Source of the DNA: Allopusillimonas sp008369125
GTDB lineage: Bacteria > Pseudomonadota > Gammaproteobacteria > Burkholderiales > Burkholderiaceae_B
Length of the DNA stretch: 64,000 nt
Assembly: GCF_008369125.1 (NCBI RefSeq)
Contig: NZ_VOAY01000006.1
Span: forward strand, 62,001-126,000
Direction of reading: 5' to 3'
The position numbers and the translations under genes are program-made. Of this stretch, positions 35,442-44,326 are shown one piece after another (within the stretch, counting starts at the first letter, position 1; each line of letters begins with the position of its first letter). The notes beneath the pieces are model-generated. The model did no database searches and was not told the origin of the DNA. It worked only from the letters and a program-made list of their open reading frames with translations.

Positions 35442-36593
35442 TTAGTTGATGCGCATGGGCAGTGACGAGAACCCACTGGCCGGATACACCGCGCGTACCG
35501 GCTCACCCGCCAACGTCAATTGTTTTGTGCCGGCGAGCAGCGCTTCGAGCAGAATGCCCAGCTCCATGCGAGCCAGTCCTGCTCCCGGGCAGACATGAAT
35601 ACCAGCCCCATACAACAGGTTATGCGCTGGATCACGATCAAGACGGAACTCATCTGGATCACCAAACACCTGTTCATCGCGGTTGGCTGAGGCCCACAAG
35701 AGGGTGATGCGGTCGCCAGCCTGGATATGGCGACCACCCAGTTCGACCGCCTTTGTCGCGATGCGGCGGTTAGCAACAAGCGGCGCATGCATACGCAAGA
35801 TCTCGTCGATGGCGGCGGGGATATGCTGGGGTTGGCAGCGCAGCAAATCGGGAAGCTTAGGATGGCTCGCAAGATAATGAGCGATTATACCGGCACAGGC
35901 CGCAATCGTACCCAGCTCGCCCGCCGTCCAGTTGCGCAGAATGCTGACGATTTCTTCATTGGTTAATTTTCTGCCTTGAACCTGCGCGTGAGCAAGATAA
36001 GAAGTGATATCGCCATTCTCTGTATCGCCAGCCTCGCGACGCTCGTCAAGCAGTGTTCGGATGTACCCGTCAAATTCATCTGCCAGCGCTGACAGTAGTT
36101 TGCGATCACCGGCCAGGGTGGCGGCCTGGTTGCGCTGCAGCCAGTTTAACAAGGGAGCGTGCAGGGATTCGGGCCACCCAAGATAGTCACACTGCACATT
36201 GACCGCAAATTGACGGGCAAACGTATCCATGAACTCGACCTGCTGAGAACGCGGCAGCGTGTCAACCAGATCCGCTGCCACGCGACGGCAGGAAGGCGCA
36301 AACCGCTGAAGCTGGGCCTCACTGAAACAGGGCTCGATGACCCGACGAAACACGTCGTGCTCGGGCGGATCCATGCCGTTGGGCACGGATACATGGCGTG
36401 AAACCCGACTGCTGAATGTGTCGTGATCATTTAGCACCTGCTTGACATCGTCATGCCTGAATACTGACCAGCCCATGTAGGCGCTGTGCGCAACCGGGCA
36501 CCGCCCACGCATTTCATCATAGGCAGAGATCTGGTCTTGTTGCACCGCTTCGGCGCGTGGATTCCAGTCGTCATCGGGTTGGTCGCACAGCAT
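35442..36593 (-). CDS. Cytochrome P450 with atypical I-helix, divergent from nosR
   Basis: A 383-residue soluble class I-type P450. Seen: C-helix block DPPEHDVFRRVIEP (75-88), the ExxR motif EILR (264-267), and the haem-ligand loop YGAGIHVCPGAGLAR with Cys335. The I-helix reads TAGELGTIAA (223-232). In place of the usual acid and threonine (AGxDT or AGxET) there are Leu227 and Gly228, so the acid-alcohol pair for O2 protonation is missing. The ATG at 36591-36593 has a good Shine-Dalgarno (AGGAAA, 8 bases upstream). Upstream sequence carries a perfect FNR-type box. No ferredoxin or reductase gene adjoins it. Substrate unknown: peroxygenase-like, isomerase-like or NO-reducing chemistry are possibilities, not conclusions. 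Confidence 0.9.
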   Translation of the reverse strand: MLCDQPDDDWNPRAEAVQQDQISAYDEMRGRCPVAHSAYMGWSVFRHDDVKQVLNDHDTFSSRVSRHVSVPNGMDPPEHDVFRRVIEPCFSEAQLQRFAPSCRRVAADLVDTLPRSQQVEFMDTFARQFAVNVQCDYLGWPESLHAPLLNWLQRNQAATLAGDRKLLSALADEFDGYIRTLLDERREAGDTENGDITSYLAHAQVQGRKLTNEEIVSILRNWTAGELGTIAACAGIIAHYLASHPKLPDLLRCQPQHIPAAIDEILRMHAPLVANRRIATKAVELGGRHIQAGDRITLLWASANRDEQVFGDPDEFRLDRDPAHNLLYGAGIHVCPGAGLARMELGILLEALLAGTKQLTLAGEPVRAVYPASGFSSLPMRIN

Positions 36594-36682
36594 GAGCGTT
36601 TCCTGATATGGGGGTTGTATTAATGGGTGAAGGCATGCCAGAGGTGAAGGGGCCAGGTAGGGCCCAGCCTGCCGCTGAGACA

Positions 36683-36731
36683 TCTCTGAGTTATATCTCA
36701 GGGTTGACCCTAGGTACTTGATGGGCATCAA
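36683..36731 (-). promoter_or_regulatory. FNR/DNR-dependent promoter of the P450 gene
   Basis: TTGATGGGCATCAA at 36718-36731 is a perfect TTGAT-N4-ATCAA box, centred at 36724.5. On the minus strand a TATAAC -10 element lies at 36695-36690, placing the start point near 36683, about 41.5 bases from the box centre. This is the spacing of class II FNR-activated promoters. A CTGAG-N6-CTCAG dyad (36686-36701) covers the -10 region and could bind another regulator. Confidence 0.7.
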
Positions 36732-36756
36732 TTCGGACCCGCCGCGTGACCAAAGC

Positions 36757-36770
36757 TTGATATATCGCAA
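36757..36770 (-). promoter_or_regulatory. Degenerate FNR-like site
   Basis: TTGATATATCGCAA matches the FNR/DNR pattern in one half-site fully and three of five bases in the other. Read on the complement it is TTGCG-N4-ATCAA, the same form as the site at 36808-36821. Function is uncertain. Confidence 0.35.
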
Positions 36771-36807
36771 ACAAGCCTGAAACCACGCTTACTCTCACCG
36801 CTGCGGC

Positions 36808-36850
36808 TTGCGCTAGATCAATCCCCATCCAGGTTGACACCAACTAGCAT
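36808..36850 (+). promoter_or_regulatory. Probable FNR/DNR-type promoter of nosR
   Basis: TTGCGCTAGATCAA (36808-36821) matches TTGAT-N4-ATCAA at eight of ten positions and is centred at 36814.5. A TAGCAT -10-like element at 36845-36850 would give a start point near 36856, again about 41.5 bases from the centre. Anaerobic or NO-responsive control of nos operons by FNR-family proteins is well established. The exact regulator here is not known. Confidence 0.55.
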
Positions 36851-36884
36851 TCAACGACTCACAAGACACCAATAGAGTTATTGA

Positions 36885-39245
36885 ATGCCCAGCTTCCCTT
36901 TCGCAGTAACCAGGCATGCGGCGCATGTAGTTTTTTTATTGTTACTGAGCCTGTTCTGTATTCTGCTTCCGGCGCACTCTGCTCAGGCACAGAAGCTGCC
37001 GGTGTTTCTGAAGCAAATGACGACGCCAGACATTTTTCCTGGTGCCGACCGCCTGGGCCCGGTCGAGGGCAAGCCGCCTGTCGCTCGCGCCTACGCCGGT
37101 GACAAGCAGCTTGGCTATGTGTACCTGACGACCGACATCGTCAACACGCGAGGCTACTCAAGCAAGCCCATTGATACGCTGGTGGCCATCGACAACAATG
37201 GCAAGATTGTCGGCGCGCGGCTGGTAGAACACCACGAACCCATCGTCCTCATCGGCATACCCGAATCCAAGGTGGAGCACTTTATTCAGGGCTATGTGGG
37301 CTTGAATTTTCTCGAGTCGCCCCCCCGCCCCGGCGCACCCACACCCGTGGACATTGTGAGCGGCGCGACGGTAACACTAATGGTGATCGGCGACAGCATT
37401 ACCCGCTCATCGATCGCGGTCGCCCGCGCCTACGCAAAAGTGACCGACGATACCGCCTCAGGTGCTGCAACAGCCGGGCCAGCACCCATCCCCCGTATTG
37501 TTGACCCATCCGTGACCGGCATCAAAGACTGGAGCACGCTGCTTGCTGAAGGCGCGGTCGCCAATCTGCACCTGACTGTTGCCGACGTCAACAAACAGTT
37601 TGCAGACACAGGCCGCCAGAATGCCATTGATCACCCCGAACCGGGCGAGCCGGACGACCAGTTCATTGATCTATACACCGCTTTGGTCAGTTCCCCGTCC
37701 ATCGGACGCAGCCTGCTGGGCAATGTCGCCTGGGAACGCCTGCGCGATCGTCTGAAGCCCGGTCAGCAGGCCATTCTGGTGGCGGGCAACGGGCCCTACT
37801 CATTCAAAGGTTCTGGATACGTGCGAGGCGGTATCTTCGATCGCATCGAAGTCATCCAGCACGAACACAGCTTCCGCTTTACCGATAGAAATCATCAGCG
37901 GCTGGCCACGCTGGCTGCCTCCGGCGCACCTCGACTTACCGAGATCGCGCTGTACGTAACCCCTGATGATGCCGTTTTCAGCGCCGCCGAACCCTGGCGC
38001 CTGCAACTCATGGTTCAACGGGTTATCAGTGTCAAAGAGAAGGCCTTTGTCACCTTCGACCTTGACTATGCCTTGCCCGCTGCGTACTCCATGCCTGACC
38101 CGGAAGCGGCGGCTGCTGCTGCCCAGCTTGCGACCGCAACGGCGGCCCGCGCAACCCAGCCAGGCCCCCAGAGCGCAGCAGCTGCCGCCACGGGCGCAGC
38201 AGACGACGCCGGTTATGACCCTGAGGCCAGCTCAACGCTGTGGAAGCAGATCTGGAAAGCCAAAACCGGTCAGATTGTCGTCGTGTCTATCGCATTGCTG
38301 ATACTGATGTGTGTTTTCTTTTTCCAGGACCAGCTTGCGCGTCGCCCAGTTTTCTATGATCGGTTCAGACTGGTATTTCTGACATTTTCGCTGGTTTGGC
38401 TGGGCTGGTACAGCCAGGCACAACTTTCGGTGGTCAACGTACTGACATTTTTCAACGCCGTACAGACGGATTTTCGTTGGGAATATTTTCTGATGGACCC
38501 GGTGGTGTTCATTCTCTGGTGCGCCACCGCCATTTCCCTGATTTTCTGGAACCGTGGCGCGTTTTGCGGTTGGCTTTGCCCATTTGGCTCGCTGCAGGAG
38601 CTGACAAACCGCATCGCCAAAAAGCTGGGCATCAAGCAGATCACAGTGCCACATGGCGTAAACACACGCCTGTCTGCCCTAAAGTACATCGTTTTTATTA
38701 TGTTGTTTGGCGTGGCGTTCTACGACCTGGCTCTGGCCGAGCGCCTGTCTGAGGTGGAGCCCTTCAAGACGGCCATTATTCTAAAGTTCATGCGCTACTG
38801 GCCATTCGTACTGTTTGCCGTGCTGCTGCTTGTTGCAGGCCTGTTTATAGAGCGCTTTTTTTGTCGCTACCTGTGCCCACTGGGCGCAGCTCTGGCCATC
38901 CCTGCACGTCTGCGTATTTTCAACTGGCTCAAGCGTTACAACGATTGCGGCAACCCATGCCAGCGCTGCAGCAACGAATGCCCGGTTCAGGCCATTAACC
39001 CAGAAGGCGACATTAACCCGAACGAATGCATTCAGTGCCTGCACTGCCAGATGCTGTATCACCACAACACTAAATGCCCGCACTTGATCCAGAAGAATGC
39101 ACGACGACAGCGCAATCGTCCTGCGCCGGGAAGTGCGAAGCTGGATGAAACCGTGGCGCGCTACACCCCCGGCCGCATTGACGCAGAGCCTGGGCGCCAG
39201 CCCGGTGTGCGCCCTCGCGTTGCCGACGATGCGCCGACAAACTGA
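36885..39245 (+). CDS. nosR: NosR, membrane flavo-iron-sulfur protein for N2O reduction
   Basis: A 786-residue polytopic membrane protein. A signal segment (about residues 12-34) precedes a periplasmic FMN-binding domain whose SGATVT motif (159-164) is the covalent FMN site on Thr164. Several membrane helices follow, with the motifs CGWLCPFGSLQELT and CRYLCPLGAALAIP. A C-terminal cytoplasmic ferredoxin-like region carries CGNPCQRCSNECP and CIQCLHC. NosR supports nosZ expression and feeds electrons to NosZ. An Ala-rich linker at about residues 403-445 is unusual. It heads the nosRZDFYLX operon; the ApbE-like nosX at the end would attach its FMN. Confidence 0.97.
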   Translation: MPSFPFAVTRHAAHVVFLLLLSLFCILLPAHSAQAQKLPVFLKQMTTPDIFPGADRLGPVEGKPPVARAYAGDKQLGYVYLTTDIVNTRGYSSKPIDTLVAIDNNGKIVGARLVEHHEPIVLIGIPESKVEHFIQGYVGLNFLESPPRPGAPTPVDIVSGATVTLMVIGDSITRSSIAVARAYAKVTDDTASGAATAGPAPIPRIVDPSVTGIKDWSTLLAEGAVANLHLTVADVNKQFADTGRQNAIDHPEPGEPDDQFIDLYTALVSSPSIGRSLLGNVAWERLRDRLKPGQQAILVAGNGPYSFKGSGYVRGGIFDRIEVIQHEHSFRFTDRNHQRLATLAASGAPRLTEIALYVTPDDAVFSAAEPWRLQLMVQRVISVKEKAFVTFDLDYALPAAYSMPDPEAAAAAAQLATATAARATQPGPQSAAAAATGAADDAGYDPEASSTLWKQIWKAKTGQIVVVSIALLILMCVFFFQDQLARRPVFYDRFRLVFLTFSLVWLGWYSQAQLSVVNVLTFFNAVQTDFRWEYFLMDPVVFILWCATAISLIFWNRGAFCGWLCPFGSLQELTNRIAKKLGIKQITVPHGVNTRLSALKYIVFIMLFGVAFYDLALAERLSEVEPFKTAIILKFMRYWPFVLFAVLLLVAGLFIERFFCRYLCPLGAALAIPARLRIFNWLKRYNDCGNPCQRCSNECPVQAINPEGDINPNECIQCLHCQMLYHHNTKCPHLIQKNARRQRNRPAPGSAKLDETVARYTPGRIDAEPGRQPGVRPRVADDAPTN

Positions 39246-39363
39246 TGACCAACTTAACACTAACCATTTGCCACTTCCGCATCACAGGCGGTCGGCATTT
39301 CAATCGCGCTGACATACACGCAAATTCCGTATGCCAGACGCCCCATGACTCAAGGAGTTAATC

Positions 39364-41274
39364 ATGTCTGACCAGAAAAACGCCAAATCCGGTATATCCC
39401 GGCGCGGCTTTCTTGGCACTGCAGCCCTCACAGGGGCCGCGGGGTTTGCAGGCGGAGCGCAAATGTCGACCGCCTTCGCCAAAGATTCAAAAACAAAAGG
39501 CCAGTCTGGCCATGTCGGCCCCGGTGAACTGGACGAATACTATGCGTTCAACTCCAGCGGACAGTCGGGTGAGCTGCGCGTATTGGGCCTGCCTTCCATG
39601 CGCGAATTGGTACGCATACCTATTTTCAATCGCTGCAGTGCAACCGGCTGGGGTCAGACCAACGAGAGCAAGAAGATTCTGACCGAAGGGATGACACCTG
39701 AGACACGTGAGTATCTGAAAGACCAGGGCGGTCTGTTCATGAACGGCGATGCGCACCACCCGCACATGTCGTTTACCGACCAGACCTACGACGGCCGCTA
39801 TATCTTTATCAACGACAAGGCAAATAATCGTGTCGCGCGTATTCGCTGCGATGTGATGAAAACCGACAAGATTATTGAACTGCCTAATGTTCACGGCGTG
39901 CACGGCCTGCGCCCGCAGCGCTATCCCCGCACCGGCTACGTGTTTGCCAACGGCGAACACATCGCCCCCATGAACAATGACGGCACGGTTCTTGACAACC
40001 CGAAAGAAAACTTCTTTGCCATCTATACCGCCATTGACGGCGACACCATGAAAATTGCCTGGCAGGTCATGGTTGACGGCAACCTGGACAACGGTGATGC
40101 CGATTATCAGGGCAAGTATTCGTTCGCCACTTGCTACAACTCGGAAAAAGGCCTGACGCTGGCAGAGATGTCGGCCAACGAGCAAGACTGGTGCGTGGTG
40201 TTCAACATTAAACGCATTGAAGAAGCTATCGAGAAAGGCGATTACAAAGAGATAAACGGCGTCAAGGTCGTCGATGGCCGCCATGGCTCCAAGTACACCC
40301 GCTACATCCCGGTACCCAACTCGCCTCACGGCTGCAACGCCGCACCTGACGGCATTCACCTCGTGCTCAACGGCAAGCTTTCCCCCACCGTTACCGTGCT
40401 GGACGTGCGCACGCTGGACGATTTATTTGACGACAAAATCAAGCCGCGTGATTGCGTGGTAGCCGAACCTCAACTGGGTCTTGGCCCTCTGCACACGGCC
40501 TTCGACGGGCGTGGCAATGCCTACACAACATTGTTCATCGACAGCCAGATGGTGAAGTGGAACATTGACAAAGCCCGCCGTCAGTTCAAAGGCGAAGATG
40601 TCGACCCCATTATCCAGAAGCTGGATGTGCATTATCAGCCCGGACACAACCACACCACCATGGGTGAGACCAAAGAAGCCGATGGCAAATGGCTGGTTTC
40701 GCTAAACAAGTTTTCAAAAGACCGTTTCCTGAACGTAGGCCCGCTAAAACCTGAGAACGACCAGCTTATCGACATCTCGGGTGATGAGATGATCCTGGTT
40801 CATGACGGCCCCAGCTTTGCCGAACCGCATGACATGTGTCTGGTCCACGCATCAAAAGTGCAGCCACTCAGTGTCTGGAACCGCGACGACCCTATGTGGG
40901 AAGACGCCCGCAAACAGGCCGAGAAAGACGGTGTCACCCTGGAAGGCGCGGCCGACGTGATTCGCGACGGCAATAAAGTACGCGTGTACATGGTTGCCGT
41001 GGCGCCGCAATTTAGCCTGGCGCAGTTCGAAGTCAATGAAGGCGACGAGGTGACGGTCATCGTAACCAATATGGAAGTCATCGAAGACCTTACACATGGC
41101 TTTACGCTCGGAGGCCATGGCATCGCCATGGAAGTTGGGCCTCAGGCAACGTCGTCGGTCACATTTACCGCTGGCCGACCCGGCGTGCACTGGTACTACT
41201 GCCAGTGGTTCTGCCACGCGCTGCACATGGAGATGTCCGGCCAAATGATCGTCAAGCCCAAGAAATCGGCTTAA
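39364..41274 (+). CDS. nosZ: Nitrous-oxide reductase NosZ (clade I, TAT-exported)
   Basis: A 636-residue periplasmic copper enzyme reducing N2O to N2. The twin-arginine signal SRRGFLGTAAL (about residues 12-22) marks the clade I form, exported folded. The seven-bladed propeller bears the CuZ histidines, including DAHHPHMSFTD. The C-terminal cupredoxin domain holds the binuclear CuA site in CQWFCHALHMEM: Cys613, Trp615, Cys617, His621 and Met624. All expected ligands are present, so the enzyme should be active. Strong Shine-Dalgarno AAGGAG before the ATG. The 118-bp gap after nosR has no clear regulator site. Confidence 0.98.
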   Translation: MSDQKNAKSGISRRGFLGTAALTGAAGFAGGAQMSTAFAKDSKTKGQSGHVGPGELDEYYAFNSSGQSGELRVLGLPSMRELVRIPIFNRCSATGWGQTNESKKILTEGMTPETREYLKDQGGLFMNGDAHHPHMSFTDQTYDGRYIFINDKANNRVARIRCDVMKTDKIIELPNVHGVHGLRPQRYPRTGYVFANGEHIAPMNNDGTVLDNPKENFFAIYTAIDGDTMKIAWQVMVDGNLDNGDADYQGKYSFATCYNSEKGLTLAEMSANEQDWCVVFNIKRIEEAIEKGDYKEINGVKVVDGRHGSKYTRYIPVPNSPHGCNAAPDGIHLVLNGKLSPTVTVLDVRTLDDLFDDKIKPRDCVVAEPQLGLGPLHTAFDGRGNAYTTLFIDSQMVKWNIDKARRQFKGEDVDPIIQKLDVHYQPGHNHTTMGETKEADGKWLVSLNKFSKDRFLNVGPLKPENDQLIDISGDEMILVHDGPSFAEPHDMCLVHASKVQPLSVWNRDDPMWEDARKQAEKDGVTLEGAADVIRDGNKVRVYMVAVAPQFSLAQFEVNEGDEVTVIVTNMEVIEDLTHGFTLGGHGIAMEVGPQATSSVTFTAGRPGVHWYYCQWFCHALHMEMSGQMIVKPKKSA

Positions 41275-42591
41275 ATGACCATGCCGCAGCCAACCAGATC
41301 TACAAGCCATCTGGCGGCGAAAGCCGGCATGACGCTGGCCGCCCTCCTGCTCTGCGCAGGACCGGCCGGCGGTTTGCTGGCGGCCACTTATACAGTGGCC
41401 GCCGGTGACGACCTGCAGGTTGTTATCGATGCGGCTGAACCGGGTGATGTCTTGCGCCTGGCCCCGGGCAACTACGCCGGTAACATCGTGGTGTCCAAGC
41501 CACTGACGCTGGAAGGCCCTGAAAGCCGCCAGGCCGTCATTGCAGGGACACGAAACGGGCGTACTGTCTGGATAAAAGGCGAGCGCGTCACCCTACGCAA
41601 TGTCACCGTCACCTTGTCGGGATTGAGTCTTCCAGACATGGATGCCGGTATTTTTCTGGACAGAACCGCCAACAAGGCACTAATCGAAAACAACGACGTG
41701 CTCGACAACTCGGTTGGCGTGTATGTGTGGGGGCCCACCGACGCGCTGGTTCGCAACAACCGCATTGTTGGCAACAAAGATCTGCGCATGGCCGAGCGCG
41801 GCAATGGGGTCACGCTCTGGAATTCGCCGGGCACGCACGTTGTGGGCAACCACATTTCTTACGGGCGCGACGGCATATTTGTAAACACCAGCAAGAACAA
41901 CCGCTTTGAAGACAACCATTTTTCAAACCTGCGCTATGGCGTGCATTACATGAATGCTGATAACAGCCAGGTTGTGAATAATGTGTCAGAAGGAAATGAC
42001 ATCGGCTATGCCATCATGTACTCGAAGTACATTGAGGCCACAGGCAACGCGTCCATCAATGACCGCGAGCAGGGGCTCATGTTCAATTACGCCAATCAGT
42101 CCATCATCACTGGAAATGCCGTGATCGGCAGCCAGAAATGTGTGTTTATCTACAACGCCAACAATAACCGCATCCAGAACAATCATTTTGAAGGCTGCGG
42201 CATAGGCGTGCATTTTACGGCCGGCTCAACCGGCAACACCATTACCGGCAACGCCTTCGTAGGCAACCGCAACCAGGTCAAATATGTGGGAACACGCCAC
42301 ATGGACTGGTCCGACGAAGGTCGTGGCAATTACTGGAGTGACAACTCGGCGTTTGATCTGAACGGCGACGGGGTGGCCGACACAGCGTACCGACCCAACG
42401 ATATTATTGATCAAGTCGTCTGGCGCGCACCCTCAGCACAACTACTGTTGAACAGCCCGGCCGTCTCGCTGGTGCGATGGGCTCAGACGCAATTTCCGGC
42501 CATTCTGCCTGGCGGTGTTATCGATAGCGCGCCCCTTATGCAAGCGCCCGACGCGCCTGCACTCAGATTACATATTAAGGACTCATCATGA
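41275..42591 (+). CDS. nosD: NosD, periplasmic copper-site maturation protein
   Basis: A 438-residue exported protein with a signal sequence to about residue 36. It is formed of right-handed parallel beta-helix (CASH) repeats, visible as recurrent N-N-x-I and GVYVWGPTDALVRNNRIVGN-like turns. With NosF and NosY it forms the ABC-type complex needed to assemble the CuZ sulfide-bridged cluster of NosZ. The ATG directly abuts the nosZ stop. Confidence 0.96.
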   Translation: MTMPQPTRSTSHLAAKAGMTLAALLLCAGPAGGLLAATYTVAAGDDLQVVIDAAEPGDVLRLAPGNYAGNIVVSKPLTLEGPESRQAVIAGTRNGRTVWIKGERVTLRNVTVTLSGLSLPDMDAGIFLDRTANKALIENNDVLDNSVGVYVWGPTDALVRNNRIVGNKDLRMAERGNGVTLWNSPGTHVVGNHISYGRDGIFVNTSKNNRFEDNHFSNLRYGVHYMNADNSQVVNNVSEGNDIGYAIMYSKYIEATGNASINDREQGLMFNYANQSIITGNAVIGSQKCVFIYNANNNRIQNNHFEGCGIGVHFTAGSTGNTITGNAFVGNRNQVKYVGTRHMDWSDEGRGNYWSDNSAFDLNGDGVADTAYRPNDIIDQVVWRAPSAQLLLNSPAVSLVRWAQTQFPAILPGGVIDSAPLMQAPDAPALRLHIKDSS

Positions 42592-43499
42592 CAGCACACG
42601 TCTCGCTGTCGGGTGTCAGCAAAGTCTATGGCTCGGTTCGCGCCGTCAACGACGTGACGCTCGCGCTCGAACCGGGTGAGTGCGTTGCACTGGCCGGCCA
42701 CAATGGCGCCGGCAAAAGCACACTGATAAAACTGGTACTCGGCCTGATCCGCCCAACTGCAGGCACCGTAAAACTGCTGGGCTGCGAAGCGTCAGGCCCA
42801 AGCGTTGTAACGGTGCGCCGTGAAGTCGGCTATCTGCCCGAAACCGTCGCATTGTACCCATCACTGACGGGTGTCGAAACATTGGCATTTTTCGCAAAAT
42901 TGAAGGGGCTACCCTGCGACGACAATGAGCGGTTGCTGTCGCGCGTGGGTATTGCACGAGCCGCCAAAAGACGGGTGGGTGGCTATTCCAAAGGCATGCG
43001 CCAACGACTGGCTCTGGCGCAGGCCATGTTGGGCAAGCCCAAAGTACTGCTGTTCGACGAACCAACCACCGGGCTGGACCCGGCATCGCGCCTGATGTTT
43101 TATGAAATCGTGCGCGAACTGCGCGACAGCGGTGCAACGGTATTGCTGAGTACACACGTCTTGACCGAATTGGAAGGCAATACAGACCGCGTCATTGTCA
43201 TGAAAAATGGCAGCAAGGTCGCTGACGGATCGATGTCGGCATTGCGCCGCAGCTCCAACCTGCCGACACATATCCGGGTCACGCTGCCGCCAGGCGCGTC
43301 AGCCGGGTTGTTGCCTGACGGCTGGACTGCCGCTGGAAGCACAAGCTATGAACTTGCCTGCGATGAGCAGGATAAAGTCGCCGCCCTGTGCAGCCTTGGC
43401 AGTCTGACCACGCAAGGTCTGGCTTTTGAGGACATTGAGGTCAGGGCCCCCAGCCTGGATGACATGTATGCCCATATTCTGGAACGGGAGGACGCATGA
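42588..43499 (+). CDS. nosF: NosF, ABC transporter ATPase
   Basis: A 303-residue ATPase with Walker A GHNGAGKST, the ABC signature YSKGMRQRLALAQ, Walker B VLLFDEPTTGLD, and the switch histidine in LLSTHVL. It energises the NosDFY complex that transfers sulfur and/or hands copper to NosZ maturation. It overlaps nosD and nosY by 4 bp on each side, so all three are translationally coupled. Confidence 0.97.
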   Translation: MTAHVSLSGVSKVYGSVRAVNDVTLALEPGECVALAGHNGAGKSTLIKLVLGLIRPTAGTVKLLGCEASGPSVVTVRREVGYLPETVALYPSLTGVETLAFFAKLKGLPCDDNERLLSRVGIARAAKRRVGGYSKGMRQRLALAQAMLGKPKVLLFDEPTTGLDPASRLMFYEIVRELRDSGATVLLSTHVLTELEGNTDRVIVMKNGSKVADGSMSALRRSSNLPTHIRVTLPPGASAGLLPDGWTAAGSTSYELACDEQDKVAALCSLGSLTTQGLAFEDIEVRAPSLDDMYAHILEREDA

Positions 43500-44326
43500 G
43501 CGCCATCTTTATCATCGCCGGCAAAGAGTTTCGCGATGGGGTGCGCAATCGCTGGATTCTCGCCACGACACTATTGCTGGCCATGCTTGCGCTTTCGCTC
43601 GGTTTTCTGGGCAGTACGCCCACGGGCGCAGTCAAAGTCGACCCACTTACGGTTACCGTGGTCAGCCTTTCTAGCCTGTCTATATTTCTGGTTCCGCTGC
43701 TGGCGTTGTTGCTGGCTTATGACGCCATTGTTGGCGAAATCGAACGCGGCACCATGTCACTGCTGCTTACCTACCCGGTTGCGCGCCGCCATGTTCTCAT
43801 AGGCAAATTCATAGGCCATTTGTGTATTTTGTCACTGGCCACAATTATTGGCTATGGCACGGCCGGCCTGGCCTTGCAACTGGTGCACGGGGAGCTGAAC
43901 CTGGCAGCCTGGGCCCCGTTTGTGTCGCTCATTGCCGCCAGCATACTGCTGGGAGCAAGCTTTCTGGCCATGGGTTATGTCATCAGTGCATGCGTGCGCG
44001 AGCGTACGACTGCTGCCGGCATTGCCCTTGGCGTTTGGCTGTTTTTTGTCGTCATCTATGACATGGCATTGCTGGGCGCGCTGGTCGCTGACCAAGGCCG
44101 CTTTATGGGCGCCAGCCAGTTAAATATGTTGTTGTTGCTCAACCCTTCAGACGTATACCGCCTGCTCAATCTGACAGGCTACGAAAATATTTCGATGTTC
44201 TCCGGCATGGCTGGCCTTAGCGACCAGGCGGGCCTCAGCATGCGAACGCTGATTATCGTGCAGTTACTGTGGGTTGCCGTACCCTTTTCTCTTGCCAGTC
44301 TGTTTTTTAAGCGTCGTCAATTATGA
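43496..44326 (+). CDS. nosY: NosY, ABC permease
   Basis: A 276-residue membrane protein with about six hydrophobic helices. The ABC-2 permease-like pattern is seen in IIAGKEFRDGVRNRWILATTLL at the N-terminus and IERGTMSLLLTYPVARRHVLIGKFIG in the coupling region. It is the membrane dimer partner of NosF and contacts NosD in the periplasm. It overlaps nosF and nosL by 4 bp. Confidence 0.96.
   Translation: MSAIFIIAGKEFRDGVRNRWILATTLLLAMLALSLGFLGSTPTGAVKVDPLTVTVVSLSSLSIFLVPLLALLLAYDAIVGEIERGTMSLLLTYPVARRHVLIGKFIGHLCILSLATIIGYGTAGLALQLVHGELNLAAWAPFVSLIAASILLGASFLAMGYVISACVRERTTAAGIALGVWLFFVVIYDMALLGALVADQGRFMGASQLNMLLLLNPSDVYRLLNLTGYENISMFSGMAGLSDQAGLSMRTLIIVQLLWVAVPFSLASLFFKRRQL

Noticed and set aside
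39246..39363. FNR box ahead of nosZ
   Set aside because: The closest sequence near TTTCAATCGCGCTGA does not keep either half-site well enough.
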